Assembly (NCBI GenBank): GCA_017163975.1
Contig: JAFFSR010000220.1
Location: 10,744,001-10,808,000, forward strand
Direction of reading: 5' to 3'
DNA: 64,000 bases
Source: Anastatus disparis
Taxonomy: Eukaryota; Arthropoda; Insecta; Hymenoptera; Eupelmidae
The position numbers and the translations under genes are program-made. Shown here piece after piece: positions 20,807-34,400 of the stretch (position 1 is the first letter of the stretch; the number at the start of each line of letters is the position of its first letter). A model generated the notes under the pieces. That model saw only the letters and a list, made by a program, of their open reading frames with translations, was not told the origin of the DNA and ran no database searches.

Positions 20807-23603
20807 GATATTACTATCTTAAAACAATTAATGACAATCCAAATAGTTGAAACTTAACTTGGAATTCTATTTATGAATCAATTTTTTTTATAGTGAATAA
20901 ATCAATATAAATTAAATATAAATTAATTATATAATGATTGATTAATTAATTAATTAAATAAATAAATATATATATATATATATGTATGTATATGTATATA
21001 ATTCATGCGGTGTTATTTTATATGACTACTAAAAATATTAATTAATCTTTTCTTTGGTATACAATCAATTTTATATTTTTATATAAAATTGATTATAAAA
21101 AGAGTCCTTGCGGTCATTCAGAAAAAGGAATAAGAACAGAAATTAACAAACACCAAAGACTCATCTCATGCAATATAAATTATCCGCGTATATAATAGAA
21201 AGAGTGCATTATGTACCATTCATTGACCAGGTAGTAGCGATGCGATACTTTTGAGGTTATAATACTATATATGTCGAAAGTAATAACAATCGTGATGCCC
21301 TTGCAATATGATACGGGCTTTGTGTTTTATGTTATATACGCGTATTGTCGTTACGTCATCGATATATACCTAAAAGTTATACGTATATACGCATATGCAT
21401 ATATACAGATGCGTTATCCCTTAATGTGAGATATAAATTTGAGAGATGCATTGCATAAAGTCGATTAATTTTGACAGTCATTACTTTGAAAGTCAAAGTA
21501 ATATTATTTGATGTTGGAATTCTAGAAAATATAAATAATTATATATTACATTTGTTGTATAGTTGCTTGTAAGTAATAATTTTTATTTTTAACTCAGCAT
21601 CTTTTTAAATTAAAACAGCTCAAAGGTAGTTCTAATGTTATGTTTTTTTTAAGACTAACACTAGTTCTCTTAATTATTTATTGAATGGATGTATACGAAT
21701 TGATTTATTAAAAATTTAATTAGTTTATTAGACGTCTTAAAACGAAGTTTGATTCTAAAGTTTATGATTTTTAACATGAAGATAAATTAAATGTATTTCT
21801 TAACATTATTATTAAAATGTATAGTTTTACTAAAGATGTTTTTGCTATTCAAAAAATTATATCTTCTAATTTTTATAATTATCAAAAAATAGAATTACCA
21901 GACATCTGAAAAATTTATTAATGAAATAGGATAAAGATATATTCAACCTCAAAAACGACGGAGACAAAACCACGTTGAAATAACACTTTCCTCCTCCTAC
22001 CTATTATTATTACAAGTAATTAGAAAATTAGTTCAATTACATAAGCGTAGATAAGCATTAAATACAAGCCGATAATCTCTAAAAAATAAACAATACTATA
22101 AAACTAGTTTGAAAAACAACTCTCACCTTTAACGAATCACAAAAGAAAAGAAAAGCTCCAAATGAAAACAAGGAAGAGCTTGAACAAAACCCAAACGAAA
22201 GGGAAGAGAGAAAACATCTACAAACTCAATATATATATATATACCTATAGTGTTATACACTTATTCATAGGCTAGAAACCGTATATACATATTCCTTAAT
22301 AGTACGGTATCCCATATAAAACTAAAAAGAAGTAAAAAAAAAGGGTTTGGCATAAAGTTCGTTGAACTAGTCTATATATGTGTGTTGTTATTGCATACAT
22401 AGATTCGTTCCTATATATACCTTGTGTTTTATTATATAGCTCTTCCTTCTTCCGTTCTTGTTTATCGTGACCCAGCTCTTGTATGTGTGTGTGTAAGAGT
22501 ACGTTGTTTATACGTGCATTCAATGGTAACATGCGATTTCACAGCTTACTTTATGCGGTTGAAAAAAATGATTTTGTTAAACTCGATGAATCTCGGGACA
22601 CGAAAAGACGTGGGCTTGAAAGACAAGGTATTAGGAAAAAAAATGTATAAAAGGAAGGTTCGATAAATTTAAGAAGGGAATGAAAAAAAAGCGTTGCGGT
22701 TATGAAACTAAGATTGGCAAGGATTTTCCTTTCATTGTAGAAAGGTTTAGTGTTAATTGGGGTAAGATTGGATGTGTCGATTGGTTCATACTATAGATGC
22801 ATCTTGTTTTTCTCTTACTTTCTTCTTTTTTTTCAATAAGATAACTTAAATCTTTTACGTAAGTTACGATTAATGATTTTATGATTACAAAAAAATTTTC
22901 TTCTGTTTATTAAATGACAATTATTTTAGTGCATTACATAAATTAAACGTTTTTATAATAACAAAAGATAAAATTTCCTTACAACAATCTCTAGACAATC
23001 AAAATGAAAAGCATTGAGAATTAGTAAAACCTAGAGATTATATAACCTCGTGAAAAATATAACCTATATGCCAAGATGCATAATACACCAAAGGTATATA
23101 AATTTCATCTTCTCTTTTCATATAATATGCACGCCCTTTCTCTATTCAAACCTTATTTTCTCTCGTATGCATACCTATTTGTTGTTTCTCATTTAAAACT
23201 TGCCTTTTTTTCTTTTATCATATTATTATTACTTTTTTTTCTTTCATTTTCTATACATACCCTTCTTCACTCTTGTCTTAAGACCTGTTACGTTAACTCA
23301 TTCTTTCCTCCTTTTTATTTTTTTTATTCCCTCGCTCTGATTATGTATGTCTAACGCGAATCAACTTCGTGACATGGGTATATACCTTTCGTTAACTCTT
23401 TGTTTTTCTCTTTTATTTCTTTTTTTTCTATTTTACATGATATGATCATGTTAGAATGTTTTGTTTTCGCTGCTTAGAAGTCTATAAAGGGATTAGGATA
23501 CAAATAAAGTATTTGCTATTGAATACGATATTGCGTAATTACGGGTATATCATAATGATGATTGTTGATTTATTTTGTACATTTAGTAAATTAAATGTTT
23601 ATT
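20807..23603. other. AT-rich non-coding stretch
   Basis: No gene supported. Contains a perfect 14-bp AT hairpin at 21063-21094, TTAA-rich and TA-rich runs around 20930-20990, and overlapping chance ORFs at 22296-22666 on both strands. Confidence 0.5.
21063..21094. repeat. Perfect 14-bp stem hairpin
   Basis: AATCAATTTTATAT (21063-21076) and ATATAAAATTGATT (21081-21094) are exact reverse complements around a TTTT loop. Confidence 0.85.
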
Positions 23604-23800
23604 TTAAGGTTGTCTGTGGCTCAGTCGGCAGAGTGATGGACTCGTAATCTCAAGGATCCGAGTTCGAATCCCGCTCTCGGTCAATTTATACAAGCACCGC
23701 TGTACTTTACATGTTTCGTTCACAAATACTCTGGGAAGCCTCCGTCACTAATTAGCATCTCAAAGATAGCATAAATACAGAGACGTTAAATTTAAAAAAA
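23604..23800 (+). mobile_element. tRNA-derived SINE with 11-bp target-site duplication
   Basis: Plus-strand copy flanked by AAATGTTTATT (23593-23603 and 23798-23808), the hallmark of LINE-type target-primed insertion. B box GAGTTCGAATCCCGC is intact. The left arm of the 3' inverted repeat carries a one-sided change (CGTCACT). Confidence 0.95.
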
Positions 23801-26340
23801 TGTTTATTCTACCTTAAGACAATTGGATACACTTGTTGATAATGTGTATAAGCAGTATAGAATTTATTTTAATTGTGTTAAAAAATTAGCAACTTTTTAA
23901 TTTTTAAATATACATATTGTTATTTAATTGTTTTATCGATTGCATTGTTATTCAATTAATCTGTGTAACAATTATTTATGCAATGATAAGAATATAAACA
24001 AACAATCATTATCATACTAAATATGTAAATATATTTAAAAATTAGAGATTGATAAGAGTGAAAATTATTTTTAATAATTTATAAAATAATCGTTACAAAT
24101 TAAGTTTATAATGCTGAACTATTAATTGCAGGCAAAAAGTAATTTTTTTTATAAAAATAACATTTTTATAAATAATTTTAAAAAATAATCTAAACCTATT
24201 ATCGAATTTTCATACCGACAGAGAAAATCCCAAAAACCCACCGAAACTAGAATTTTCACACACACACACACAGGTGACACGTGTGCACCTATTTCTATAA
24301 ACCTTGTTTATAAAGGATCGTCGCGAGGTAAAATACACGATTCCTTTTACATCCACTATATGCCTTCCCTTCTCTCTCTCTTTCTCTATTATAGCTATAA
24401 TAGTTTGTTACAAACATAAACAGACATACACACACACGACCCGCACGCTTTCTACATATAGATATATCTTGATTGCGCAAGTGTTGTTTTTTTTTATTTT
24501 GTTGTTGTGCATTGGAAATCGGTAGCTTATGTATACGCGTTAGTGCAAACTTATAGCCGATTAAATGGTAATTAGATTTTAGCTAAGGATAAGATTGGAT
24601 TTCATTGTAAATAAGGTTCGGTTCTCTTTCTCTCTATCTCTTTTTCTCCTTCTTTTCTATATATGCTAACATATTTTAAAGTGTGAGAAAAGCGTGAAAA
24701 TCACCTATTGAGTATATATACACATACGTGTGCGCTTAGATTGGTATATAAACGAATAAAGTGGTTTATTTGCTTGTAACAAAGATAACTGGTATAAGAT
24801 CGGTTAAAATGGGCTTTTAGAGATAATTATCTTGATGCTATGGAGTTTTAACGAATTTAATGATTTTTTATTTTCTTTTTTTTTTAATTGATTATTTGTT
24901 TAAAGTCGTTTTTATTGTTTCTATTTTGTATTTTAAGACTTATCATCGATCTATTGTGTCATCGCTTTTAAATAAACAAAGTTTTGTAAGAAAATACAAA
25001 TTTTGTGCAATCTTTTTAAAATTAAATTTATTACCACAAAAGAATCGAAGTTTTGAAAAAAAATTCAATTAACTCTGATATCACGACATTCTCATACGAG
25101 CTCAAATTAAGGAATATCCATAAGTTTATCCTAATATAGAACAGTTTGAAATGAAACATCGATAAATGATTCATATAAATGTATAATCTGAAATTCGAAA
25201 GTAATATAATATCATAACCTACGGCTTCCTCTTGCAATAAAATTTTAATATCTTCATAAAAAATAAGATTTATATGTGTACATTATACACCTTTAACATT
25301 TATTCATAATCGACAATTGAAAGCTTTAACATTTAAAGTATAAATAATCTTTTATTATGAAAAAAGAATTTCTATTGTTGAATATTAAACGCCGGAAGTC
25401 AAAAAACGAAAGCTCACACGTGAAGCAATGATATCACCCCTTTCTCCTCCCCGTCTTCGATAAAACGATATCAAACGTGTTGTTAACCATATAAGAGTGA
25501 AAGAAAAGAAAAGAAAAAAAAGAAATAAAACTGTGAAGTACAGGTATATGTACTTACTTGGCGCGATATATATATGCATATAAAAATGACATTTATGTAA
25601 GGAGTTACCAAACAAAAGAGGTATATAAGAGAATTCGAAATGTATGATGTTGAAAGGATGTATAAAGGAAAAGAAAGAGAAAAAAGTCTGTGTAATCGAA
25701 TATCCCTTCCGATTGTGTTCTCGAGTACAAGTCATCGATGCACTTTTTTGAAGCGATGACATGAATTAAGTAAAGATCGTCCATGCATAATAATAGACAG
25801 AAAAATTTATATTCCATAGTAAAAATAAATAATGCTTTAGCGTTTTGGTAAAATAAAGATTTTTACAAAAAAATTTATTATTTTGTTTGCATTAAAAATT
25901 AATTTAGTTTATGATTATTCCATTGTTATTATCAAATATATACGCTTTGAAATAGAATTAAATAATTGATAATTATTTTGATACAGAATAGTTCAAACAG
26001 TTATACAATTAAAGAACAATCAATTCCATTTAGTAGGTTTTTTATTTTTACGTGCATAATTAATGAACTAGCTTCATACATGTAATTTTATTATTGTGTA
26101 CAAAAAACAAAGTTTTGTAAATTATCATGATAAATTTGATCATATTTCCGGTCAAATTTATCGATATAACCTATAATTTACCTCATAGAATAACATTCTA
26201 GCTTTACCGTTACGGAAATGACAATTCTTTTTAGAACATTTTCTTCATGTATAAATTACATTTATAAAAATTTATTAATTTGTTTAATTTAATAATGAAA
26301 TGTATCCATATATAAAATACATATGTTATTTGTTCCAAAT
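23801..26340. other. AT-rich non-coding stretch
   Basis: No gene supported. Contains (CA)8 at 24257-24272 and an 11-bp inverted repeat (GATAAATTTGA at 26129-26139, TCAAATTTATC at 26152-26162). The 125-codon minus ORF at 25385-25762 runs through purine-rich low-complexity DNA. Confidence 0.5.
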
Positions 26341-26538
26341 GAGGTCATTAGTGGCTCATTCGGTAGAGCGATGGCTTCGTAATCTCGAGGACCCGAGTTC
26401 AAATCCCGCACTCGGCTGGTTGATACAAGCACCGCTGTACGTTGCGTGTGCTTTGTAATTCACAAACTCACTGATGATCTCCGTCGCTAATTAGCATCGC
26501 AATGATAGCACAAATACAGTGACGTTAATTTAAAAAAA
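26341..26538 (+). mobile_element. tRNA-derived SINE, full length
   Basis: Plus-strand copy with B box GAGTTCAAATCCCGC. The 3' inverted repeat arms CGTCGCT and AGTGACG still pair through one G-T wobble. ATTTGTTCCAAAT before the head and ATTTATTCCATAT after the tail (26539-26551) look like a 13-bp target-site duplication with two mismatches. Confidence 0.92.
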
Positions 26539-26949
26539 ATTTATTCCATATATTTCAAATATAAACCACGTTAATCCAGAAACTTTCAGTCTTACATTGA
26601 AACCGACATTATGTATTTAATCGTTCGTCTTCTTTGCATGTCATAAATTGCGTAACACTTTATACGCATCAAGCTGTATCTTTTTATACGTGCGAATCAC
26701 TTGTGGCTTTACTGCTGAGAGTGCATTACCGCAAAAAGTCTTACATACATGTTATGTTATGTTACGATTGCGTGTGTATTACATATTTTTCGGTGTACCG
26801 AAAAATGATATCAGAATGGCCAGAGGCGACTTTTTGTTGACAGTTTGATTTTCTTTTTTTAATAACGTTGAAAATCACTTATCACTCGCTTATTCTTAAT
26901 TTCATATTTAAATGTGACGATGTATGCATTTGAATAAGTGAAATCTTTA

Positions 26950-27151
26950 GAGGAAGTCAGTGGCTCATTTGGTAGAGCAATGGATTCGTAACATCGAGGT
27001 TCCGAGTTTGAATCCCGCTCTCGGCTAATAGATATAAGCACCACTATATGTTATATGTGCTTAGTTCACAAACACACTGATGATCTCCGTCGTTAATTAG
27101 CATCGCAATGATAACATAAATACAGCGACGTTAAATAAAATAAAAAAAAAA
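26950..27151 (+). mobile_element. tRNA-derived SINE, full length
   Basis: Plus-strand copy with A box TGGCTCATTTGGTAGAGC, a B box with one change (GAGTTTGAATCCCGC) and an A-rich tail ending about 27151. It lies 155 bp from an oppositely oriented copy. Confidence 0.92.
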
Positions 27152-27287
27152 TTATTATTGAATCAAAATTAATATGCACTTATTCTAAATTATTTTTTTG
27201 CCTTTTAGGGAATGTTTTTCAAGGATAACAACACTCTTGTATATTACAATCTCTCTTCCGGTCATATCATCAAAATATGTCATGCTT

Positions 27288-27304
27288 AAGCACCGTTGTA
27301 CGTT
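27288..27304 (+). mobile_element. 17-bp SINE body fragment
   Basis: AAGCACCGTTGTACGTT matches the SINE body at 15 of 17 positions in plus orientation, directly beside the tail of a minus-strand copy. It may be a remnant of an older insertion. Confidence 0.4.
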
Positions 27305-27305
27305 T

Positions 27306-27508
27306 AAAATTTTTTATTTTTATTTAACATTGCTTTCCTTATGCGATCATTGAGATGCTAATTAGCAACGGAGATCACCAGTGCGTTTATGAACAAAGCA
27401 CATGTAACGTACAGTGGTGCTTGTATAAATCGGCCGAGAGCGGGATTTGATCTCGGGACCTCGAGATTATGAGTCTATCGGTCTACCGAGTAAGCCACAG
27501 ACGACCTC
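27306..27508 (-). mobile_element. tRNA-derived SINE, full length
   Basis: Minus-strand copy whose head ends ACGACCTC at 27501-27508. Intact GCTAATTAGC; B box altered (GAGATCAAATCCCGC); CAT anticodon position. It forms an inverted pair with the copy at 26950-27151. Confidence 0.9.
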
Positions 27509-27529
27509 AATGCGTTCATATTTTTTATA

Positions 27530-27640
27530 GCACTGCGGGACCTAAATCCGCACTTAGGTAACACTTTTCTGTTACCTAGGTGGCACTTTTTTACACGGTA
27601 CAATAACGAATTTACTTAGGTAACGTACATATATAATAAG
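27530..27640. mobile_element. Hairpin element A (CTTAGGTAAC module)
   Basis: CTTAGGTAAC and GTTACCTAGG form a stem around an 8-nt loop, followed by TGGCACTTTTTTACACGG and a further ACTTAGGTAAC. GGTGGCACTTTTTTACACGG resembles the GTGCCACT/TTACACGGC arms of the larger hairpin at 28310-28402. GCGGGACCTAAATCCGC, reverse-complemented, resembles GGCGGATTTATGTCCC at 28260. Probably a fragment of the same non-autonomous DNA element family. Confidence 0.6.
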
Positions 27641-28257
27641 AAATAATTTTATATGTAAATTATTTTTTAAAGTGTTTTCATAAATAATAATAAGCTGTAG
27701 TATATTGAAACTCTTTTACATTAACATTCTTCAAATTAAATAACAATTATAAGCAAGTAAGATACGAGTAAAACTAAAATTGATAGTAGCGTAACATGTA
27801 AAGCGAAGAGGTATAGTCATTTCAGCGTTGTATAATAAAATGCTACGGGGAACCCCCTATTACTACACACGATTGCTATTGCTATACTAAACATATTACC
27901 TCCTCACCGCTCCTACGACGCTAATTCATACGTGAAACAAAATTTCAATTTATGACTTCATAGAAGATGATTTCAACAAACAATTTCACATAATATCAAT
28001 AATATTGATAAAAATTAATTATTATTACACATTTTGAGTATATTTTTGAAATTATATTCTTTTTTTTCTTTTTTGATCTATTATTCATGGAGTGTTTAGT
28101 TTTAGTTTATTTATAGTTTTCTTTTCTTTTTTTCGATTTATCATTTACAGGATGCGTAGTGTTTGGTTTTTTATAGTTTTCGCTTTTATTTTTTGAATTA
28201 TAATTCGTGGAGTGCATAGTTTTTGTTTATTACTGATTTTGAAGAGTACAGATTTAA
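27641..28257. other. Non-coding spacer with a 60-bp tandem repeat
   Basis: AT-rich. The middle part (27780-27950) is somewhat richer in GC, including CGGGGAACCCCC near 27846, but has no ORF. It ends in a tandem repeat. Confidence 0.5.
28081..28240. repeat. 60-bp tandem repeat, about 2.7 units
   Basis: Units begin at 28081, 28141 and 28201. Each starts with a TTCATGGAGTG/TTTACAGGATG/TTCGTGGAGTG variant, followed by TAGT, T-rich sequence, TATAGTTTTC and another T run. Units have diverged, so it is not a recent expansion. Confidence 0.8.
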
Positions 28258-28430
28258 TTTGGCGGATTTATGTCCCACGTGCTACAAAATAGTATACGAC
28301 ACTCGTGACCTTAGTGGAACTTTATTACACGGCACTACGTTATCGCCCTCGCTCCGCTCGGGCGATAACTCCGGCCGTGTAATAAAGTGCCACTTAGGTC
28401 ACTTGTATCGTAATGTACTATTATTATAAA
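28258..28430. mobile_element. Hairpin element B with GC-rich core
   Basis: GTGACCTTAGTGG(A)ACTTTATTACACGGC is mirrored by GCCGTGTAATAAAGTGCCACTTAGGTCAC in reverse complement, giving arms of about 29 bp between 28306 and 28402. A second nested stem, GTTATCGCCC and GGGCGATAAC, encloses CTCGCTCCGCTCG-like sequence. It is the strongest GC peak in the region. No protein is encoded; the 68-codon ORF at 28223-28429 only reads through the hairpin. Confidence 0.75.
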
Positions 28431-28440
28431 TTAAATATAG

Positions 28441-31400
28441 CAAAACAATAAAACTATTCAATGAAAAAAAAAGTTCAAGCCTTTTGCAACAGGTATACTT
28501 TTTACACAATTTTAATCTACTTTCATATCATCAAATATTTCTTCGAACTGTTATATATGAATATCTTCGAAATTAATGAATCAACATTATATAACGTAGT
28601 GCACACGAAAAAAAATAACAAGTCTACAAGACCTTTTCACCAAATTATCAAGTTCATAAATAAGTCGACAATATTCAGTAACTTCCGATTACAATCGTCA
28701 TTGAAAAATAAACAGCGCCAACAAGAAGTAAAAGAAGAAAAAGAGAGAGATGTCATGTATAAGAACACAGTTTAATTCTCTCATATTGTCACATCAATAT
28801 TTCATATCGTGCCAGCAGCAGGACCACGTTTTGCAACGGTACAAAACCCTTTTTCCTCTCTTTCTCTTTCTCTCATAGCTTAACATCAAATACAACAGAA
28901 GAAACAAGCAAGACTATATAAGAGAGGCCCACCTTCGTGTCGAATGTCAATGCAATTTAAATGGCCTCTGGATATATATAACAGCAGCAACTGTATATAC
29001 TCGTATATATGGTTATACATGTATTTATGAATAAAGACTCTGTAAACTATATTACAACTAACCAAAACGATCTTTTAAAAGAAGAATATTAAATTTTAAA
29101 AAAAAGAAGAAGAAGAAGAAAAGAAAAATTTCATATATATTTTGCCGAGCTGAATATATGCAAGCGAAATAAAAAAAGAAGGTGGACGAGGGCATATATA
29201 ATACATCGGTAAATCAAAACAAAATAAAAAGCATACATATATATATAAAAGATGAAACAACGTGTAAGAGAAAATGTTTTATATAGAAAGCGAATTTCGC
29301 GAGATACTATGTTAAGAGAGAAAGAGAGAGAAGAAGGGACCCAGAAAGAAAGATAACATGAAATTTTCGGGGCTAAAGATATAGAATATCGCGATAATGT
29401 AATCAGAAGCTGGTTATTTATGGCGAGCATGAAAGGTAACGGTTGCGTCGATCGTTCCTTTTTATTTCATTTTTTCTCTTCTTTTTTTCTCTTTTTTCAC
29501 TTGAAGCTCTCGTATCGTCGGAGGTTATAAAAGGATTGGTTACGATTGCGAAATATTTTAACGTTTATTTTGTACAAGTTATAAATATATGTGCATAGGA
29601 ACTCATTCAGGATTTGTTGGATTTTATAAATAATGTTGGCAAAGTACAATAGATGAAATTAATTGTTAAGATTAGGAGTTAAATTCGTTTTGTGATTTTG
29701 AAAAGATTGCGATGTTAACTTTGATTTGTCATTTGGAATTTTCCATATGTATATATGCATCATTATAACAAACATATTCGTTTGAGAATAAAAAGAACGT
29801 TGATAGATGAAAAAATGAAAACTTTTTTTCCTGTGAGAGCAATTTATCTGAAATCACATTATATTCAATACTAGTTCATCTTATTCAAAAAGCACGTAAT
29901 AAAATAATATAATTTACAGTAATTTATCATCAGCAAAGAATGATATCCAACATTCTAAACAATGAAAAAAGAAGTAGAAAAAAAGAATCCTAAGCTTAAA
30001 AAACAAGCAATTTATCAGCTAAAAATATTTGCATTAAACTCTAGCTATGATCAATTTAAAGACATATCACGCGTAAGAAAGAAAGAAAAAAAGAAAAAAT
30101 GTCTTTTTTTTTCTCTCGATAGGTATATAAAGGCGTATACTCTTTTACATGAAGAATCGCGTATACATGTATATACACGTGACTTATAAGCGATTCTAGT
30201 TTTCTGAGAAGTACGAGTATTTTAATCAAAGTGTCGTTTGTGGGTGGCGAATGAATGACGTTCTCTATTCGCTTATATACTCAACCCAAAGCTTGTATAT
30301 ATACACAAAGATTTGCCGCAAGTTTAAGACTTCGAGTAAGAAAATTTCATTACATTTGAGGTTTTATAGAAGATTGCTTTGGCAACGTTAATTTTTTTCT
30401 TTTTCATTTTTTAATAGAAAAATAACATTATGGAGTATAAAGGATTACGATTATTTAAAAACTTTTTTAATTCCAAATATTGTATACTATAATAGTAACG
30501 TAACGATAACAATTACGACAAACGTAGAAAGTAACAGACATGCGTTCGTAAGTATTTCAAAGAAAGCGATTATATTTATTTCCTAATAGCTTTAAATTTA
30601 TTGAATTCCTTCACAGAATTAGCTCCGAATCTAAGATTTTAAATAAAGTTAGCCATTTACAAAAAAAAATATAAAAAAGAAATAAACATTAAAGATTGAA
30701 CTATTTTGTTTCGCGCTAAGGAATCTTAAGAGACTGGTTCTTTTGTTTGCATTGTTGGATTACAAAGATCCTCTAATAGCGAGTGAGGGAAATCCCAGAT
30801 GATGTGAAATTCTTGAAATACAAGAGACTATGATAAAAGTAGATTTTATAATCTCTGATGTATTTGGTAAACAAGTTTCTGGTAATTTTGAAATTTTCTT
30901 GAATAGACTCTGTTTAAATTTTGTTTAATCCTCGGCTCGTGGATTTAATTTTCTATGAAAATTGATGGCAAAAAGCAAATAAATAAAATGCATGTTACAA
31001 AAGAAATGACTTTTGGTGAACACGAAGTTAATAATGACAATGTTTTGATAAAATTTATATTAGGTAGAAGTAAGATGAACGAACTTTTTTTATTTAAATA
31101 AATAAATTGCTTCATAAAATTAAATGATATTCAATTTATTTTTTAATACCGTATTACATGCATAACTTTTTATTATATTTCCAGCAATAAAAACGTTAAT
31201 AAAAAATTCAATATAAATTTCGCGCATAAAAAAAACCCTCCTTAATTCACTATTTAAAGAAACTAACCTTAAAAACTGAACCATCGATTCCCAACGATAA
31301 AAGAAAAAAGGACTTTCGTTTTCACAAAAGATATATAGTAAAAAAAAATACGTTTACATTCATTGAATGCGTGGGTGTGAACTCTTTTTTTCGGGGTGTG

Positions 31401-34400
31401 CCGTCATGAGGTTATAACATTTTATATGTACGAGCAATACCATATAGATACACGTGTATACTTATATATCCGCATACATATACGCGTTTTAGCTGAAAGT
31501 AATGCAAGGAAAATTGCTCACTTAAAATAATTACATATTTTTTTTCATTTATTTACGTATTTTTCGTTTTCTCATTTTTGAAATGGTAAATATGGTATCC
31601 GTGCGAATTTTCAATGCTGAATTTTTTTTTTTTTTTTTAAGGACAGAGTTAAGGTGTTTATTTTGCATTTTCATCGCCTCGAACGAGCTATTGTTTCAAT
31701 GTAACAATTTTGTTGAAAGGGAGAAAAGGGTAATTGGATGTCCGGGTATGTATCGAGCATTATGTAGATATCGATATTTTAAAAAAATTTTTGAATTCCG
31801 TTATTGTGAGAAAGCAATGCTTTTTTTTCAAAAAAAAAAGATTGAAGGTGGGAAAGTAAGAAAGAGAATTTTTGCTAGGTTGTTAGTAACGGTGTAAAAT
31901 TATTTTATGTAATCTTTTGAAGATATAAATTTATTTACTATCGCGATTTTCAAGAATGTTTTCAATGAAAATTACTCGCGTATCTATACTCAATGAAATT
32001 CACACATAATCAAAAGATTGTTTATTTTCTCGTATCCTTTTACTATGATTTACAAATTAATACGCATAATTTTGTTTTAATATTGCAGCTTTACAGTTAG
32101 ATTATCTAACGTTGCCGCGTAAAAATTGAAAATAATTTAATAACAGGGATGTTAGATCAGAGAGTATTTTTTATATGGTAATTCTGAGATATTGGCTTAT
32201 GTTTCAACATTTCTGAACTGTTTTATTGAATATCAGTTGAGAATTAATAAGGATAGTGATATAATCTTGAATTATTTCTGACAACATATATAGAGGCTTA
32301 AAATTTTTGCAATTTTTGTTGAAGAATGTATTAATAAATCAAATTTTATTGAGGAAAATGTATAAAAATTAAAATTTTAACGTTCTAAATAATTAAATCA
32401 TTATATCAGTTATTGTGATCATCTAATTTTGTTTCTTTGATTTGAAACCTTAAAATCTTATTTTTAAACAATTTAATAATATTTTTTTGGATAAATAAAT
32501 TAATTTTAAATCAATAAATTTCATTATAAATTAAGTTCTAGATTAGTAAAAACACATAATTTCCAAAGACTAATCCTTCATAATTTACTCCAAGGTTTAA
32601 AAAACATTTAAACTTGCTAATAATCTATTTTAACAATCATGTCAGAATAAAATGTTTACAGCTAAAAACGGTATCTATGATTCTTAATATTTTTACAACT
32701 GCATTATTTCCAGTATTTGCTATTACTATCTTTACGAGAAGGCTTATTTCGACATTTACTTGGATTTTTGACTAGGTCACCTAAATACGGAGTCCAAGGC
32801 TTTTGACAAATTGGTTTATTATTTGATTGTGCTGATGAGAGCAACCTTTGACTGATAGATATTTGTGGCCGTTGATTATTTTAACTGTACTAGTCATTTT
32901 TTATTTCTTTTTTTTTCCTAAATAAACCGTGTGATAACGGTCGGATAATTGATCAATTTTGGAAATTTTTGTAACTGTATAATGTAATTTTGAAATATAT
33001 TGTTTAAAATTTTTTTTTCTTCAGTTTTCGTCCAACTTTATAAACAAATAAAAATATTAAAATCGGTAAGTCATTTCTTCTATTATACAAAACAGTTTTT
33101 TATTAAGATGTTGATCTAACTTTCAAAAAGATACGTAATGTTCGCCTTTTAAAGTACTTTTGAATTCATTATTATTTTTCAGATATTCCATATACGTTAA
33201 ATTTTATTTCAAAATTGTTTGCGATATTGCAAATATTTTTTCACATTTTATAATACATTTTATTCCACGACAATCAAAATATCTCTAACCACTCATCTAT
33301 TTCTACAAAAGCAGGCTTATTTTTTTCAGCATCCAAGTTTAAAATTGTAATATTTGCCAATCCTAAGCCCAACAATTTATCGATCAGCCGAAACGATAAT
33401 CAACATAACATTCCATACCTCTAACAATTCCTTATTTAAAGAAACAAAAATAAAATATATAAAAAAAAAAGAAATAATAATAATCAATGCTCGTTCCTTT
33501 ATAGTTTTGTCGTTACGATTTCCCGGCACATATATGCATAACCCTCAAGATCGTTTTCTCGTGAGAAAAGTCACTTTCGCGCAAAGCCATTTCTGAATAG
33601 TTATAGTGGTATTAGGCTTGAAAACTAGTTGCGCGTGTCCTAGCACTTGTGCTTTAAAACGTTCTTAATAGGCATTTCCCTTTAAAGTTTCTGTCTATGT
33701 ATATACACAAAAACCTGTATAGCTCTGGGTGCACGAGAAACGTCGCACCTTCGGTTACAGGTTTAAATTGCACCGTTGAGTTTTAAAATAGAAAAAAAAG
33801 AGGGAAGTATCGATGCAATGTATCGAAAAGAAGAGAGAGAGAGAGAGAGAGAAAAGTTGTTGTATTGTTTCGTTTGAAAAACCGTTTTGAGGTTCATCAC
33901 GAGAAGAAGTATCCTTCTTACCTTGTGAAACGGTAATCAGCTTAAAGAAATATATTTAGAAAGTTTTTACGTTACGGTGGCTCCTTATATATATAAATTT
34001 TTTTTTACTATAAAGTCTTTATAGGCTTTTAGTTATTTTTTATATTTCATATATATATATATATATATTCCTTAGAGAGTTAGCGATTCGTGGATGTGAT
34101 ATTTTGTTGAATACGTGATGGTTTTGAGCTCAAGAGCTAAAAGAAGGCTTATTAGGAACGCTCTACTGCGCTGCTTCACGATTTTATTTATGGAGTGTTA
34201 TGTTAGAGGTCGTGATGGAAACTTGTTGATTTTTTTTTCTCTCTCTTCAATAATCTTCTTTTTTTTCTGTTCGACTAGCGGATTTTATTTTTATTGTTTT
34301 TTTTTTGTTTGAATGATTATGTTGTGTGAATCTTAGGGATTATTGATGCGGGCGTTACATGCAAATTGGAACAACTGTTTTAACGGTACTTTGGAGAAAA

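Noticed and set aside
25385..25762. 125-codon minus-strand ORF
   Set aside because: It reads through purine-rich and TA-rich low-complexity DNA, has no domain, and its length is within chance for this base composition.
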